Notes under the pieces: generated by a model | Seen by the model: only the letters and a program-made list of their open reading frames with translations | What the model was told of the DNA's origin: nothing | Database searches by the model: none | Part shown: positions 1 through 8,061 of the stretch, piece by piece | How the letters are laid out: the number at the start of each line of letters is the position of its first letter | Numbering within the stretch: position 1 is the first letter of the stretch | Program-made: the position numbers and the translations under genes | Assembly (NCBI RefSeq): GCF_001620365.2 | Contig: NZ_LQMT02000021.1 | Location: 62,001-126,000, forward strand | Origin: Amycolatopsis keratiniphila subsp. keratiniphila | GTDB lineage: Bacteria > Actinomycetota > Actinomycetes > Mycobacteriales > Pseudonocardiaceae | Length of the DNA stretch: 64,000 bases | Direction: 5' to 3'

Positions 1-66
1 TTGCGCGGCCACTACGGCCTCGCCCGCCCCGTCCACCGCACCCCAGTGAAGGAGCACGCCGCATGA
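1..66 (+). CDS. 3' end of an unidentified upstream gene (partial)
   Basis: Frame 1 is open from the window edge for 21 codons and ends at a TGA (64-66) that overlaps the ATG of the next gene (ATGA arrangement), as in a translationally coupled operon. The tail ends in KEHAA and is too short to identify. Frame 2 is also open as far as a TGA at 47-49, so the reading frame rests mainly on the start/stop overlap. Confidence 0.35.
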   Translation: MRGHYGLARPVHRTPVKEHAA

Positions 67-965
67 CCGCCCTCAACACCCAGGTCGAAGTCCGCAAGAT
101 CACCGGCAGGATCGGCGCGCAGGTGCTCGGCGTCGACCCCGCCAAGGATCTCGACGCCGCGACCGTCGCGTTCGTGACCGACGCCTTGCACGAGCACAAG
201 GCGCTCGTTTTCTCAGGCATCGACCTCGACGACGCGGGCCAGCAGCGGTTCGCCGGGCACTTCGGCGAACTGACCAAGGCACACCCGACCGTCCCGTCGG
301 TCGACGGCGAGCCCGCGATCCTGCCGGTCGACAGCGAAGAGGGCCGCGCGAACCAGTGGCACACGGACGTCACTTTCGTGCTTAACCCGCCGAAGGCCAG
401 CACGCTGCGCAGCCTGGTCGTACCGCCCTACGGCGGCGAGACGCTGATCGCCAACTCGGCCGCGGCGTACCGGGACCTGCCGGAGCCGCTCCGGGCGTTC
501 GCGGACACGCTGCGCGCCGAGCACACCAACGACTACGACTACGCGAAGGCGCCCGAGACCCTGGACGACGCGGAGCGGGAACGCCGCGAGGTGTTCGTCT
601 CGCAGAAGTTCCGCACGGTCCATCCGGTGGTGCGGGTGCATCCGGTGACCGGGGAACGCGGGCTGTACATCGGCGGGTTCGCGCAGCGGATCATCGGGCT
701 GTCCAAAGGCGAGTCGCGGGACATCCTCCGGCTGCTGCAGTCCTACGTGACGCGGCCGGAGAACGTCGTCCGGGTGAGCTGGGAGCCGAACCAGCTGGTG
801 CTGTTCGACAACCGCATCACCCAGCACTACGCCGTCGACAACTACGACGACCTGCCCCGCCGCCTGAACCGGGTGACCGTGGCGGGCGACGTCCCGGTGG
901 GCATCGACGGGGTGCCGAGCGAATCCCTCGAAGGCGACGCTTCGCACTACTCCGCCGTCACCTGA
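63..965 (+). CDS. TauD/TfdA-family Fe(II)/2-oxoglutarate dioxygenase
   Basis: This 300-residue protein has the usual length for the TauD family, cytosolic enzymes that hydroxylate taurine, alkylsulfonates or similar substrates using Fe(II), O2 and 2-oxoglutarate. The iron ligands are visible: the HTD motif in NQWHTDVTF gives His100 and Asp102, and the distal histidine is His255 in TQHYAVDNY. It is followed by arginines around 266-270 that normally bind the 2-oxoglutarate carboxylate. The ATG overlaps the stop of the preceding gene, so it is probably the last gene of an operon. The substrate cannot be told from the sequence; no sulfonate ABC transporter is visible on this side. The family call is firm; taurine specificity is not claimed. 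Confidence 0.9.
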   Translation: MTALNTQVEVRKITGRIGAQVLGVDPAKDLDAATVAFVTDALHEHKALVFSGIDLDDAGQQRFAGHFGELTKAHPTVPSVDGEPAILPVDSEEGRANQWHTDVTFVLNPPKASTLRSLVVPPYGGETLIANSAAAYRDLPEPLRAFADTLRAEHTNDYDYAKAPETLDDAERERREVFVSQKFRTVHPVVRVHPVTGERGLYIGGFAQRIIGLSKGESRDILRLLQSYVTRPENVVRVSWEPNQLVLFDNRITQHYAVDNYDDLPRRLNRVTVAGDVPVGIDGVPSESLEGDASHYSAVT

Positions 966-990
966 CGGCCGAAGTGGTAAGACTGGCGGC

Positions 991-2205
991 GTGAAGACCG
1001 ATCGTCAGGTGGAAGCGCTCCTGAGGGAGCTGGCCCCGCAGGTCATCGGGCTGCTGGTGCGCAAGCACGGGCAGTTCGACGCCTGCGAGGACGCCGTCCA
1101 GGAGGCCCTGCTCTCGGCCGCGCAGCAATGGCCGGAGCAGGGCATCCCGGACAGCCCGAAGTCCTGGCTCGCGACGGTCGCGTCACGGCGGCTGATCGAC
1201 GAGTGGCGCAGCGAGAGCGCACGCAGGCGGCGCGAAGAGAACGACGCGCTGATGGACCCCGCCCCGGCCACCGTGTCCGATTCGGACGACACGCTCACCG
1301 TCCTTTTCCTGTGCTGCCACCCGTCTTTGTCCGCGCCGTCGCAACTCGCGCTCACCCTGCGCGCCGTCGGCGGGCTGACCACGGGCGAGATCGCGACCGC
1401 GTTCCTGGTCCCGGAATCGACGCTGGCCCAGCGGATCAGCCGGGCCAAACAGACCATCAAGAAGGCGGGCGCCGAGTTCGTCCTGCCGCCGTCCGCGGAA
1501 CTCGGCGAACGGCTCCGTGTCGTCCTCCAGGTGCTGTACCTGATCTTCAACGAGGGCTACACGACCAGCGGCGGCCCCGACCTGCACCGCGCGGACCTGA
1601 CCGCGGAGGCGATCCGGCTGACCCGGCTGCTCCGGCGGCTCATGCCGGACGAGGACGAGGTCACCGGCCTGCTCGCGCTCATGCTGCTGACCGACGCCCG
1701 CCGGGCCGCCCGCGCCGGCGACGACGGCTCGCTCGTCCCGCTCGCCGAACAGGACCGCACGCGCTGGAACGCGGACACGATCGCCGAAGGGGTCACGCTG
1801 GTGAGCGAGGCCCTGGAGGCGGGCCCGGTCGGGCCGTACCAGGTGCAGGCCGCGATCGCCGCCGTCCACTCGGAGGCGGCCACCGCGGCCGACACGGACT
1901 GGCCCCAGATCCTCGCGCTCTACGACGTCCTCGAAAAGGTCTCGCCCGGCCCGGTGGTCACGCTCAACCGCGCCGTCGCGGTCGCCGAGGTCAACGGGCC
2001 GGAAGCGGGCCTCGAACTGCTGGCCACGCTCGACGACGACAGCCGGATGAGCCAGACGCACCGGCTCGATTCCGTCCGCGGGCACCTGCTGGAACTGGCC
2101 GGGGACACCGGCGCGGCGCGCGAGGCCTACCTCCGTGCGGCCGGCAGAACCGCGAGCGAACCGGAGAAGGAGTACCTGACGCGGCGCGCGGAGCGGCTCG
2201 GCTGA
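991..2205 (+). CDS. ECF sigma factor with C-terminal helical extension (ECF42-like, DUF6596)
   Basis: This 404-residue protein has sigma region 2 at about residues 10-75 (FDACEDAVQEALLSA) and region 4 at about 110-160 (TTGEIATAFLVPESTLAQRISRAK split by the recognition helix). A long helical, TPR-like extension fills the second half (LYLIFNEGYT, LTRLLRRLMPDEDE, LNRAVAVAEVNGP). That layout is the ECF42/DUF6596 class, where the extension is thought to replace a classical anti-sigma factor. ECF42 genes usually neighbour a DGPF/YCII gene; none is seen here, the upstream neighbour being the dioxygenase 25 bp away. Translation starts at GTG 991. No anti-sigma gene is adjacent, which fits the class. 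Confidence 0.88.
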   Translation: MKTDRQVEALLRELAPQVIGLLVRKHGQFDACEDAVQEALLSAAQQWPEQGIPDSPKSWLATVASRRLIDEWRSESARRRREENDALMDPAPATVSDSDDTLTVLFLCCHPSLSAPSQLALTLRAVGGLTTGEIATAFLVPESTLAQRISRAKQTIKKAGAEFVLPPSAELGERLRVVLQVLYLIFNEGYTTSGGPDLHRADLTAEAIRLTRLLRRLMPDEDEVTGLLALMLLTDARRAARAGDDGSLVPLAEQDRTRWNADTIAEGVTLVSEALEAGPVGPYQVQAAIAAVHSEAATAADTDWPQILALYDVLEKVSPGPVVTLNRAVAVAEVNGPEAGLELLATLDDDSRMSQTHRLDSVRGHLLELAGDTGAAREAYLRAAGRTASEPEKEYLTRRAERLG

Positions 2206-2208
2206 GCC

Positions 2209-2838
2209 TCACATGCGCAGGTGCGGCAGCAGCCGTCCGATCACCGCGGTGTAGTCGGATCGGGCTTCGATGGCGCGGGGCACGTCGTCGAACGTCGTCA
2301 CCGAGCTCGGGCACACCCGGGTGCCGGGCAGAACGAAGGTGTCGAGCAGGCGTTTGCTTTCGGCGTCGTAGGCCTTGTAGGTGTACTGGACACCGGTGAC
2401 CGCGACGGAGAGCGGCGGCTTGCCTTGCCGCTCGTACCCGTCACAGGTGCCGACGCGTTCATTGGTCGGCTTCGGATATTCGCACACCACCACCTGTACG
2501 GCTCCCTGCTGGGACGTGCCCATCGGCAGATACCCGTCGGCCGTGTCGCTGAAGTCCCTCATGCCCTTCTCGTCGACCACGAAGTAGGCCAGCCGATGCG
2601 GGCCGGACGGCGTACGCGGCTCCGTCTTCCCGTCGAGGCCGGACGGGGAACGCACGCGATCCGAGGTCGCGGTCTCCGGGCAGAAGGCGATGGGTGGTTG
2701 CGCTGTCGTCACCGGTGCGGGCGGCGGCGCGCCGGGCCCGGCCACGGGGGACGGTTCCTCCCGGGTGGTCACCACGACGGCGGCGATCACGCCTGCGGCC
2801 ACGACGGCCAGGAGCGTGATCACGAACCGCCGCCGCAT
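2209..2838 (-). CDS. Membrane-anchored or secreted protein of unknown function
   Basis: The 209-residue product starts with a short basic stretch (MRRRF) and one hydrophobic helix at about residues 5-24, then a Pro/Ala-rich linker to about 50 and an extracytoplasmic domain with four cysteines that could form disulfides. No lipobox is seen. The ATG at 2838 lies 2 nt past the stop of the SnoaL-like gene, so this is the third gene of the operon under the KstR-like operator. I do not recognise the domain. A much longer reading frame runs through the same strand, but its upstream part is only a shadow of the two preceding genes. Confidence 0.75.
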   Translation of the reverse strand: MRRRFVITLLAVVAAGVIAAVVVTTREEPSPVAGPGAPPPAPVTTAQPPIAFCPETATSDRVRSPSGLDGKTEPRTPSGPHRLAYFVVDEKGMRDFSDTADGYLPMGTSQQGAVQVVVCEYPKPTNERVGTCDGYERQGKPPLSVAVTGVQYTYKAYDAESKRLLDTFVLPGTRVCPSSVTTFDDVPRAIEARSDYTAVIGRLLPHLRM

Positions 2839-2840
2839 GC

Positions 2841-3284
2841 TCAGCCCTCTTGGCGGGCCGTCGCCATGGCGCGCTCGGTCTCCCAGAACGCGCGCATCGA
2901 CACGATCAGCCCGTCCTCGCGCACCCGGTAGACGAACACGCCGTCGGTGTCGACGCGGTAGCCGCCGGGCAGGTACGTCGTGATCGTGCCGACGTTCGCG
3001 ACCTCGTCCCCGGCCGCGTGGGAATCGCGGATGGTGAACTGGAAACGTTCGACATTCGCGATCGTCTTGTCCCAGAAGGCACTGATCCCGTCGTGCCCGT
3101 GGTGTCCCTTGCCTTCTTCGTCGAACATCGACTTGCCGATCGGGTCCTCGACGACGGCGTCCCCGGCGAAGAGTCCGAGCCAGGCGGACTTGTCCCCCGC
3201 GGTGACCGCGGTCATCGAAGCGAACGCGGCCCGCCGCGCGGGCGGCTGCTCGGTGGCCGGATCCCAGCAGACGTCGACACCCAT
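2841..3284 (-). CDS. SnoaL/ketosteroid-isomerase-like (NTF2 fold) protein
   Basis: This 147-residue protein matches the size of the NTF2-like SnoaL/KSI superfamily. It has an N-terminal helix (RRAAFASMTAVTAG), a WLGLFAGDAVVEDPIG strand-turn with an acidic residue at the cavity mouth, and a GVFVYRVREDGLIVSMRAFWE beta sheet divided by the usual turn. Members are isomerases, hydrolases or simple binding proteins of steroid and polyketide pathways. It sits 3 nt after the LLM oxidoreductase gene, behind a KstR-like site, which favours a steroid or lipid-like substrate. That is inference from context; the catalytic tyrosine/aspartate pair of true KSI was not established. Confidence 0.8.
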   Translation of the reverse strand: MGVDVCWDPATEQPPARRAAFASMTAVTAGDKSAWLGLFAGDAVVEDPIGKSMFDEEGKGHHGHDGISAFWDKTIANVERFQFTIRDSHAAGDEVANVGTITTYLPGGYRVDTDGVFVYRVREDGLIVSMRAFWETERAMATARQEG

Positions 3285-3287
3285 GGT

Positions 3288-4163
3288 TCAGTCTCCGATC
3301 TTCGCGATGATCTCGTCGCCGAACTTCTTGATGGAATCGAGCTTCGGGCCGACCTCGGCGTCGAAACCGAGGCCGTCGAACACCCACGGCATGGTGATGA
3401 TGTCGGTGACGCCGATGTCGCCCTGCTCGCGATAGCCGTCGAGGCCGAACTTGTCGATGCAGACGGCCTGATACTCGAAGGGATCTTCGGCGCGGCCCTG
3501 TTCGGCCAGCAGCCCGCGCAGCTTGGCGATGGTGTCGGCCAGGTCGTCGAACTTCATCATCGCCGAAGACCAGCCGTCGGCGACGCGGGCGGCCCGGCGC
3601 AGCGCGACGTCGGTGTGCCCGCCGATGTAGAACGGGACCCGCGACGGCGGTGTCGGGCTCATGCGGAGCTTGTCGAAGTCGAAGAACTCGCCGTGGAACT
3701 CGACCATCCCGCCGTCGAGGATCAGGCGCAGCACCTCGATGGCCTCGTCGACGCGTTTGCCGCGCTTCTCGTACGGCGCGCCGCACCAGCGGAACTCCTC
3801 CGGCGACCAGCCGACGCCGAGGCCGAGCCCGAAGCGGCCGCCGGTCAGCGCCGCGACCGAGTTGACCTGGCGGGCGAGCAGGACCGGGTTGCGGGAGCCG
3901 AGTTTGAGCACGGAGGTGTAGAAGGTGAGCCGCTCGGTGACCGCACCCATCGAAGCGGCCGCGATCAGCGGATCGGCCCAGGGCGTCTCCTCGGTCCAGA
4001 AGCGGCTGCCGTCGGGCGTGTACGGGTAGTCGGCCGAGACCGTTTCGGAATAGAACAGGGAATCCGGGAGCGCGATCGAGGAGAAACCCGCCTCTTCGGC
4101 GGCCCGGGCGAGCTCGCCCAGCTGATCGAGCGGATTCATCGCGATCGACAGGGTGAACTTCAT
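3288..4163 (-). CDS. LLM-class F420-dependent oxidoreductase
   Basis: The 291-residue protein has the bacterial-luciferase-like TIM-barrel hallmarks: LGELARAAEEAGFSSIALPD near residue 15-35, VLLARQVNSVAALTGGRFGLG split around residue 95-115 (cofactor-binding region), GVGWSPEEF, and PFYIGGHTDVALRRAARVADGW split at about 175-195. In actinomycetes this subfamily normally uses reduced F420 rather than FMN. It is the first gene of a leftward operon with the SnoaL-like and membrane proteins. Its ATG lies only 8 bp from a KstR-type operator, so repression by a sterol-sensing TetR regulator is a reasonable inference. The substrate is unknown. Confidence 0.88.
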   Translation of the reverse strand: MKFTLSIAMNPLDQLGELARAAEEAGFSSIALPDSLFYSETVSADYPYTPDGSRFWTEETPWADPLIAAASMGAVTERLTFYTSVLKLGSRNPVLLARQVNSVAALTGGRFGLGLGVGWSPEEFRWCGAPYEKRGKRVDEAIEVLRLILDGGMVEFHGEFFDFDKLRMSPTPPSRVPFYIGGHTDVALRRAARVADGWSSAMMKFDDLADTIAKLRGLLAEQGRAEDPFEYQAVCIDKFGLDGYREQGDIGVTDIITMPWVFDGLGFDAEVGPKLDSIKKFGDEIIAKIGD

Positions 4164-4170
4164 GGAGCCG

Positions 4171-4190
4171 AACTATAACGTGTTCTAGTT
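4171..4190. promoter_or_regulatory. KstR-type operator
   Basis: The 20 bp AACTATAACGTGTTCTAGTT form an inverted repeat with 8 of 10 base pairs symmetrical and contain an exact match to TnnAACnnGTTnnA, the mycobacterial KstR (cholesterol catabolism repressor) motif. It lies 8-27 bp upstream of the LLM oxidoreductase start, where a bound repressor would block initiation. It also lies 85 bp upstream of the divergent DUF1542 gene. Confidence 0.7.
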
Positions 4191-4274
4191 TCACCCGCCA
4201 GTGCGCGCGGGAACCCCCGGCGGGTTCCCCGCGTTGATCCGGGCAAAGGCCGAACGATTCCTGGAGTTGAACCC

Positions 4275-5048
4275 ATGGGCACCGCGATCTTCCTGATCGT
4301 GCTCCTCGTCGTCGTGGTCGGCGGCGGCATCTACTTCGCGAAATCCCAGGCGGCGGCCAAGAAGCGCCAGCTGGACGACGCGAAGGCGGACGCACGGCGC
4401 CTCGTCGAACGACTGGGCGGTCAGGTCATGAACCTCACCGGTACGGACACCGCCTCCCAGCAGGCGATGGCGGACGCGTCCGAACGCTTCACCGCCGCGG
4501 GCTCCCAGATGGAGCAGGCGCAGACCGTCGAGCAGGCCCGATTGGTGCGCGAGACCGCCATCGAGGGGCTCTATTACGTCCGCGCGGCGCGGCTCGCGAT
4601 GGGCATGGACCCCGGTCCGGAACTGCCCGGCAGCGAAGAGCGCGATCGGGCGGGCAAGGTCACCGAGTACCGCTCGGTCGACGTCGAGGGCGAGCACTAC
4701 GAGGCCTCGCCGGACCCGAGCCAGCGCACGCCGCACTACTACCCCGGTGGCCGCGTCGCGGGCCGACCGGTGCCGCAGGGCTGGTACAGCGAGCCGTGGT
4801 GGAAGCCCGCGCTCGTCGCCGGTGCCTGGGGTCTCGGTTCGATGCTGCTGTTCAGCGCGATGTTCTCCGGGATGGCGGGCATCGCGAGCGCGTCGGCCTG
4901 GGAGTCGGGCTATGACGCGGGCCAGGAGGACGCCGGGGCCGCGGACGCCGGTGGTGACGCCGGCGGCGACATGGGCGGGGACGCCGGCGGGTTCGACGGC
5001 GGCGGCTTCGATGGTGGCGGCTTCGACGGCGGGGGCTTCGACTTCTAA
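4275..5048 (+). CDS. DUF1542-type membrane protein with Gly/Asp-rich tail
   Basis: The 257-residue product has an N-terminal transmembrane helix (about residues 4-22), an Ala/Gln-rich helical region to about 125 (KKRQLDDAKADARRLVERL), a proline/tyrosine-rich segment with PHYYPGGR and GWYSEPWWK, and a second hydrophobic helix at about 177-200. An acidic Gly/Asp-rich tail ends in repeated GGGFDG units. This architecture is common in actinobacteria and usually annotated DUF1542, with no established function. It is divergent from the KstR-like operon and followed by two long palindromes. The GGGFDG tail resembles flexible surface-exposed tails, but that is only a resemblance. Confidence 0.8.
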   Translation: MGTAIFLIVLLVVVVGGGIYFAKSQAAAKKRQLDDAKADARRLVERLGGQVMNLTGTDTASQQAMADASERFTAAGSQMEQAQTVEQARLVRETAIEGLYYVRAARLAMGMDPGPELPGSEERDRAGKVTEYRSVDVEGEHYEASPDPSQRTPHYYPGGRVAGRPVPQGWYSEPWWKPALVAGAWGLGSMLLFSAMFSGMAGIASASAWESGYDAGQEDAGAADAGGDAGGDMGGDAGGFDGGGFDGGGFDGGGFDF

Positions 5049-5056
5049 CGTGGGCT

Positions 5057-5099
5057 GAAGGGGCCCTTCACCGCATGCGATGCGGTGAAGGGCCCCTTC
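5057..5099. terminator. Long perfect palindrome between convergent genes
   Basis: A perfect 20-bp stem (5057-5076 with 5080-5099) closes on a 3-nt GCG loop. Each arm contains a smaller palindrome (GAAGGGGCCCTTC). It follows the DUF1542 stop by 8 bp and faces the nei gene end, so a bidirectional terminator role is likely although no T-tract follows. Confidence 0.65.
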
Positions 5100-5154
5100 G
5101 CTGCGTCTGTCGCGGGTCTGTGGGCGCGGTCTGCTGCGGGGCGCCACGCGGCAC

Positions 5155-5207
5155 GTTGCGAAAGCCACTTTCGCAACGTTGAAGGTTGCGAAAGTGGCTT
5201 TCGCAAC
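5155..5207. terminator. Second long perfect palindrome between convergent genes
   Basis: Two perfect 23-bp arms (5155-5177 and 5185-5207) flank the 7-nt loop GTTGAAG. Each arm is itself nearly self-complementary (GTTGCGAAAG, CCA, CTTTCGCAAC), so cruciform or alternative hairpins are possible. It ends 5 bp before the nei stop codon, as expected for a terminator serving nei and the DUF1542 gene. Confidence 0.65.
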
Positions 5208-5211
5208 ACCT

Positions 5212-6021
5212 TCAGGCGGGCTGGCAGGTCGGGCACCAGAAGAGGTTCCGCGCCGCCAGATCGCTCCGCAGCACCGCCGTCCCGCACACGAGACACGGCA
5301 TCCCCTCGCGCCGGTAGACGTAGACCTCGCCCCCGTGCCGGTCCTGCCGCGGCGCGCGGCCCGTGACCTCGGGCAGATGCTCCGGCGCGACCGTGTCGAT
5401 CCGGCCCACGCGGACACCGTGCCGCATGAGCGTCACGAGATCCGCCCACAGGTCGTCCCACAGCCCGCGATCGAGCGCGCGGCCCGGGACGAGCGGGGCG
5501 ACACCGTGCCGGAACAGCACCTCGGCGCGATACACGTTGCCGACGCCGGCCAGCACCGACTGGTCCATCAGCAGTGCCGCGATCGATGTCTTCGACCGCG
5601 AGATCCGCTCCCACGCCTTGTCCGGCTTCGCGTCGCGGCGCAGCGGATCCGGGCCGAGCCGCCCCTTGATCGCCTCGACCTGGGGCGCGTCCAGGAGTTC
5701 GCACCGGGTCGGTCCGCGCAGATCGGCGTAATGCGTCGGGCCGGCCAGCCGCATCCGCACCTGCCCGACGGGCTCAGGAGCGGGCAGAGGCTCGTCGGAG
5801 AACGTGCCGTAGAGGCCGAGGTGGACGTGCACCGTCCCGTGTGGACCGTAGTCGTGGAACAGGTGCTTCCCGTACGCCTCGGCCTTCACCAGCACCCGGC
5901 CGTCCAAACGGGACGCTTCGGCGGCGAACCGCCCTTGCGGGCTGCCCACCTCGACCGGGTGACCGGCGAAACGGCGTTTGTGCAGACGTGCCAAGCGATG
6001 GAGCGTGTGCCCCTCGGGCAT
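5212..6021 (-). CDS. nei: Fpg/Nei-family DNA glycosylase (endonuclease VIII-like)
   Basis: The 269-residue protein starts MPEGHT, giving the Pro2 nucleophile (after Met removal) and Glu3 that define Fpg/Nei base-excision glycosylases, which remove oxidised bases and nick at abasic sites. The helix-two-turn-helix is at MDQSVLAGVGNVYRAEVL, and a C-terminal zinc finger is formed by Cys243, Cys246, Cys263 and Cys266. The GHT start and overall form favour the Nei2 branch of actinobacteria over Fpg (usually PELPE). Its ATG is 1 nt from the rpiB stop, so the two genes are co-transcribed. Confidence 0.92.
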   Translation of the reverse strand: MPEGHTLHRLARLHKRRFAGHPVEVGSPQGRFAAEASRLDGRVLVKAEAYGKHLFHDYGPHGTVHVHLGLYGTFSDEPLPAPEPVGQVRMRLAGPTHYADLRGPTRCELLDAPQVEAIKGRLGPDPLRRDAKPDKAWERISRSKTSIAALLMDQSVLAGVGNVYRAEVLFRHGVAPLVPGRALDRGLWDDLWADLVTLMRHGVRVGRIDTVAPEHLPEVTGRAPRQDRHGGEVYVYRREGMPCLVCGTAVLRSDLAARNLFWCPTCQPA

Positions 6022-6022
6022 G

Positions 6023-6496
6023 TCAGTGCTCGGGAAGCGGCGGCGGCCAGCCGGTGTTCTCGTAGTCCAGGATCTGCTGGACGCGGCGGCCGTGGCGCTC
6101 GTCCGGGCTCGGCGGGGTCGCGAGGAACGCCTCGACGATCTCCGTTGCCTCTTCGGTGGTGTGCATCCGCGCGCCGACGCCGATCAGCTGGGCGTGGTTG
6201 TGCTCGCGGGTGAGCTTCGCGGTCTCGACGCTCCACGCGAGGCCGGCGCGAGCGCCCTTCACCTTGTTGGCCGCGATCTGCTCGCCGTTGCCGGAGCCGC
6301 CGACGACGATGCCGAGGCTGCCCTCGTCCGCGACGACGCGGCGGGCCGCCTCGATGCAGAACGCCGGGTAGTCGTCGGCCGCGTCGTAGACGAAGGGGCC
6401 GACGTCCTCGACGTCGTGGCCCTGCTCCTTGAGGTGGGCCACGAGGTGGTTCTTCAGTTCGAAACCGGCATGGTCAGAGCCAAGGTAAACACGCAC
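6023..6496 (-). CDS. rpiB: Ribose-5-phosphate isomerase B
   Basis: The 157-residue enzyme interconverts ribose 5-phosphate and ribulose 5-phosphate in the pentose phosphate pathway. The N-terminal VYLGSDHAGF motif binds substrate. The loop GGSGNGEQIAANK lacks the E. coli-type catalytic cysteine and has Glu72 in the position used as general base in the Mycobacterium tuberculosis enzyme. I place the start at GTG 6496 because the conserved family starts with M/V-R-V-Y-L-G. Upstream codons in the same frame overlap the promoter region of the divergent gene. It is followed after 1 nt by nei. Confidence 0.92.
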   Translation of the reverse strand: MRVYLGSDHAGFELKNHLVAHLKEQGHDVEDVGPFVYDAADDYPAFCIEAARRVVADEGSLGIVVGGSGNGEQIAANKVKGARAGLAWSVETAKLTREHNHAQLIGVGARMHTTEEATEIVEAFLATPPSPDERHGRRVQQILDYENTGWPPPLPEH

Positions 6497-6541
6497 AGCG
6501 CGGAGTCTGCCATCACGTTCGGGCGCGGGCATGCTGTGGGG

Positions 6542-7261
6542 GTGGACATCAGGCTCGAATGGGGACCCGAGGGTGTCGCCGCCCTGGGCGCGGAGTGCGC
6601 CGTGCTCGTCGTGGTCGACGTGCTTTCCTTCTGCACCACAACGGATCTCGTGCTGGGCAACGGTGGCCGGGTGCTGCCCGTCCGCTGGCGCGATCGTCGC
6701 GGCGAAGAGGCCGCGAATGCGCGCGGTGCCATCCTCGCGGGTGAAAGCGAATGGACTTTGCGACCTTCGTCTGTGACGCAAATCCCTTCCGGAACGCTTT
6801 TGGCGCTCCCTTCCCCCAATGGCGCCACGCTGTGCGACACCGCCGCCACGACCGGTGCCGACGTCCTGGCGGGCTGCCTGCGCAACGCGTCCGCCGTCGC
6901 CGCCCGCGCGGCGGAACTCGCGGACGGACGACCGATCGGTGTCGTCCCGGCCGGGGAACGCTGGGGCATCGACATGCGCACCGAGGTCAAGACTTTCGGG
7001 CCGCTGAGGCCGTGCGTCGAGGACCAGCTCGGCGCGGGCGCGATCGTCGCGGCGCTGGACGGCTACGGCCGCCTGTCCGCCGAAGCCCGTCTCGCCGCCG
7101 TCGCGGCAAAAGCGATCGACATCGACGAAGCACTGACAGACTGTTCTTCAGGGCGCGAGCTCGCCGCGGCCGGGCACGCGAACGACGTGCGGCTCGCCGC
7201 GAAGCTCGACAGCAGCGGCACGGTTCCTGTGCTGCGCAACGGAATTCTGGAGGATTCGTGA
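6542..7261 (+). CDS. comB: 2-phosphosulfolactate phosphatase family protein (ComB-like)
   Basis: The 239-residue product resembles ComB, the Mg-dependent phosphatase that makes sulfolactate from phosphosulfolactate in archaeal coenzyme M synthesis. Recognisable parts are VVDVLSFCTTTDL near the N-terminus, LALPSPNGATL in the middle, and VVPAGERW followed by CVEDQLGAGAIV. Actinomycetes of this type are not known to make coenzyme M, and no other CoM gene is present, so the substrate is uncertain. GTG 6542 is preferred; GTG 6536, two codons earlier, is possible. Only 45 bp separate it from divergent rpiB. Its stop overlaps the GTG of the MBL hydrolase gene. Confidence 0.82.
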   Translation: MDIRLEWGPEGVAALGAECAVLVVVDVLSFCTTTDLVLGNGGRVLPVRWRDRRGEEAANARGAILAGESEWTLRPSSVTQIPSGTLLALPSPNGATLCDTAATTGADVLAGCLRNASAVAARAAELADGRPIGVVPAGERWGIDMRTEVKTFGPLRPCVEDQLGAGAIVAALDGYGRLSAEARLAAVAAKAIDIDEALTDCSSGRELAAAGHANDVRLAAKLDSSGTVPVLRNGILEDS

Positions 7262-8061
7262 CTTGGCTCGAACTCGCGGACGGCGTGTACGCGCGCCGTT
7301 ACGAAGAGCTGGACCTGACCGTCGGCCTGGTCGTGGGCAGCCAGCGCTGCCTGGTCGTCGACGTTCGCGGTGACGTCGACCAGGGCGCCGAACTGGCCGC
7401 GGCGGTACGGGAGATCACGCCGCTGCCGTGGTCGGTCGTCTACACCCACGCGCATTTCGATCACGCCTTCGGCACGACGGCGTTCCTGCCGTGCGACGTC
7501 TGGGCGCACGAAGGCTGCCTGACCGAGCTGACCACCTTCGGGGACGGCGCACGGCTCAAGTGGATCCAGCATTATCTCGGCGAAAACCGTCCGGAGATGG
7601 CGGAGGCGTTGGAGCGCACCGAGATCACCCTGCCGGACAAACCCGTCGTCGACACCGCCGAGATCGACCTCGGCGGCCGCACCGTCGTGCTGCGCTTCCT
7701 CGGCCGGGCCCACACGGACCACGACCTGTTCGTGCACGTGCCCGACGCGGGCGTGATCTACGCGGGCGACGCCGTCGAGAACGCCGAAGCCGGCTTCAGC
7801 GCGTTCTCCTTCAACGACGGCACCTTCCTCGCCGAATGGCCGGGCGTGATGGACGCGATCCTCGCGCTGGAACCGAAGATCATCGTCGCCGGGCACGGGG
7901 ATCCCGTCGACACCGCCTTCATCGAGAAGCACCGCGACGGGCTGCGCGAACTCGTCGCGCTCAAGGCCGGGATCGCGGCGGGAGACCTCACGACGGACGA
8001 AGCCGTCGCGAGGTCCTCCTACCCCGAAGATGTCACCAGGGGCGCCCTGGAGACCCCTTAG
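7258..8061 (+). CDS. MBL-fold metallo-hydrolase
   Basis: The 267-residue protein belongs to the metallo-beta-lactamase fold. The metal motif HxHxDH appears as His64, His66, Asp68 and His69 in [10 protein letters not shown]; downstream metal ligands lie in GRAHTDHDL and YAGDAVENA, and the final histidine is in VAGHGDPVD. Such enzymes hydrolyse esters, thioesters or lactones; the substrate is not evident. The GTG start overlaps the comB-like stop (GTGA), with GGAGG 4 nt upstream, so the pair is translationally coupled. Its stop overlaps by 4 bp the stop region of the convergent reductase gene. Confidence 0.87.
   Translation: MTWLELADGVYARRYEELDLTVGLVVGSQRCLVVDVRGDVDQGAELAAAVREITPLPWSVVYTHAHFDHAFGTTAFLPCDVWAHEGCLTELTTFGDGARLKWIQHYLGENRPEMAEALERTEITLPDKPVVDTAEIDLGGRTVVLRFLGRAHTDHDLFVHVPDAGVIYAGDAVENAEAGFSAFSFNDGTFLAEWPGVMDAILALEPKIIVAGHGDPVDTAFIEKHRDGLRELVALKAGIAAGDLTTDEAVARSSYPEDVTRGALETP

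Noticed and set aside
2209-4395. 728-codon minus-strand fusion frame covering three genes
   Set aside because: Only its last 209 codons are real; the rest overlaps the SnoaL-like and LLM genes in another frame and is Arg/Pro-rich shadow.
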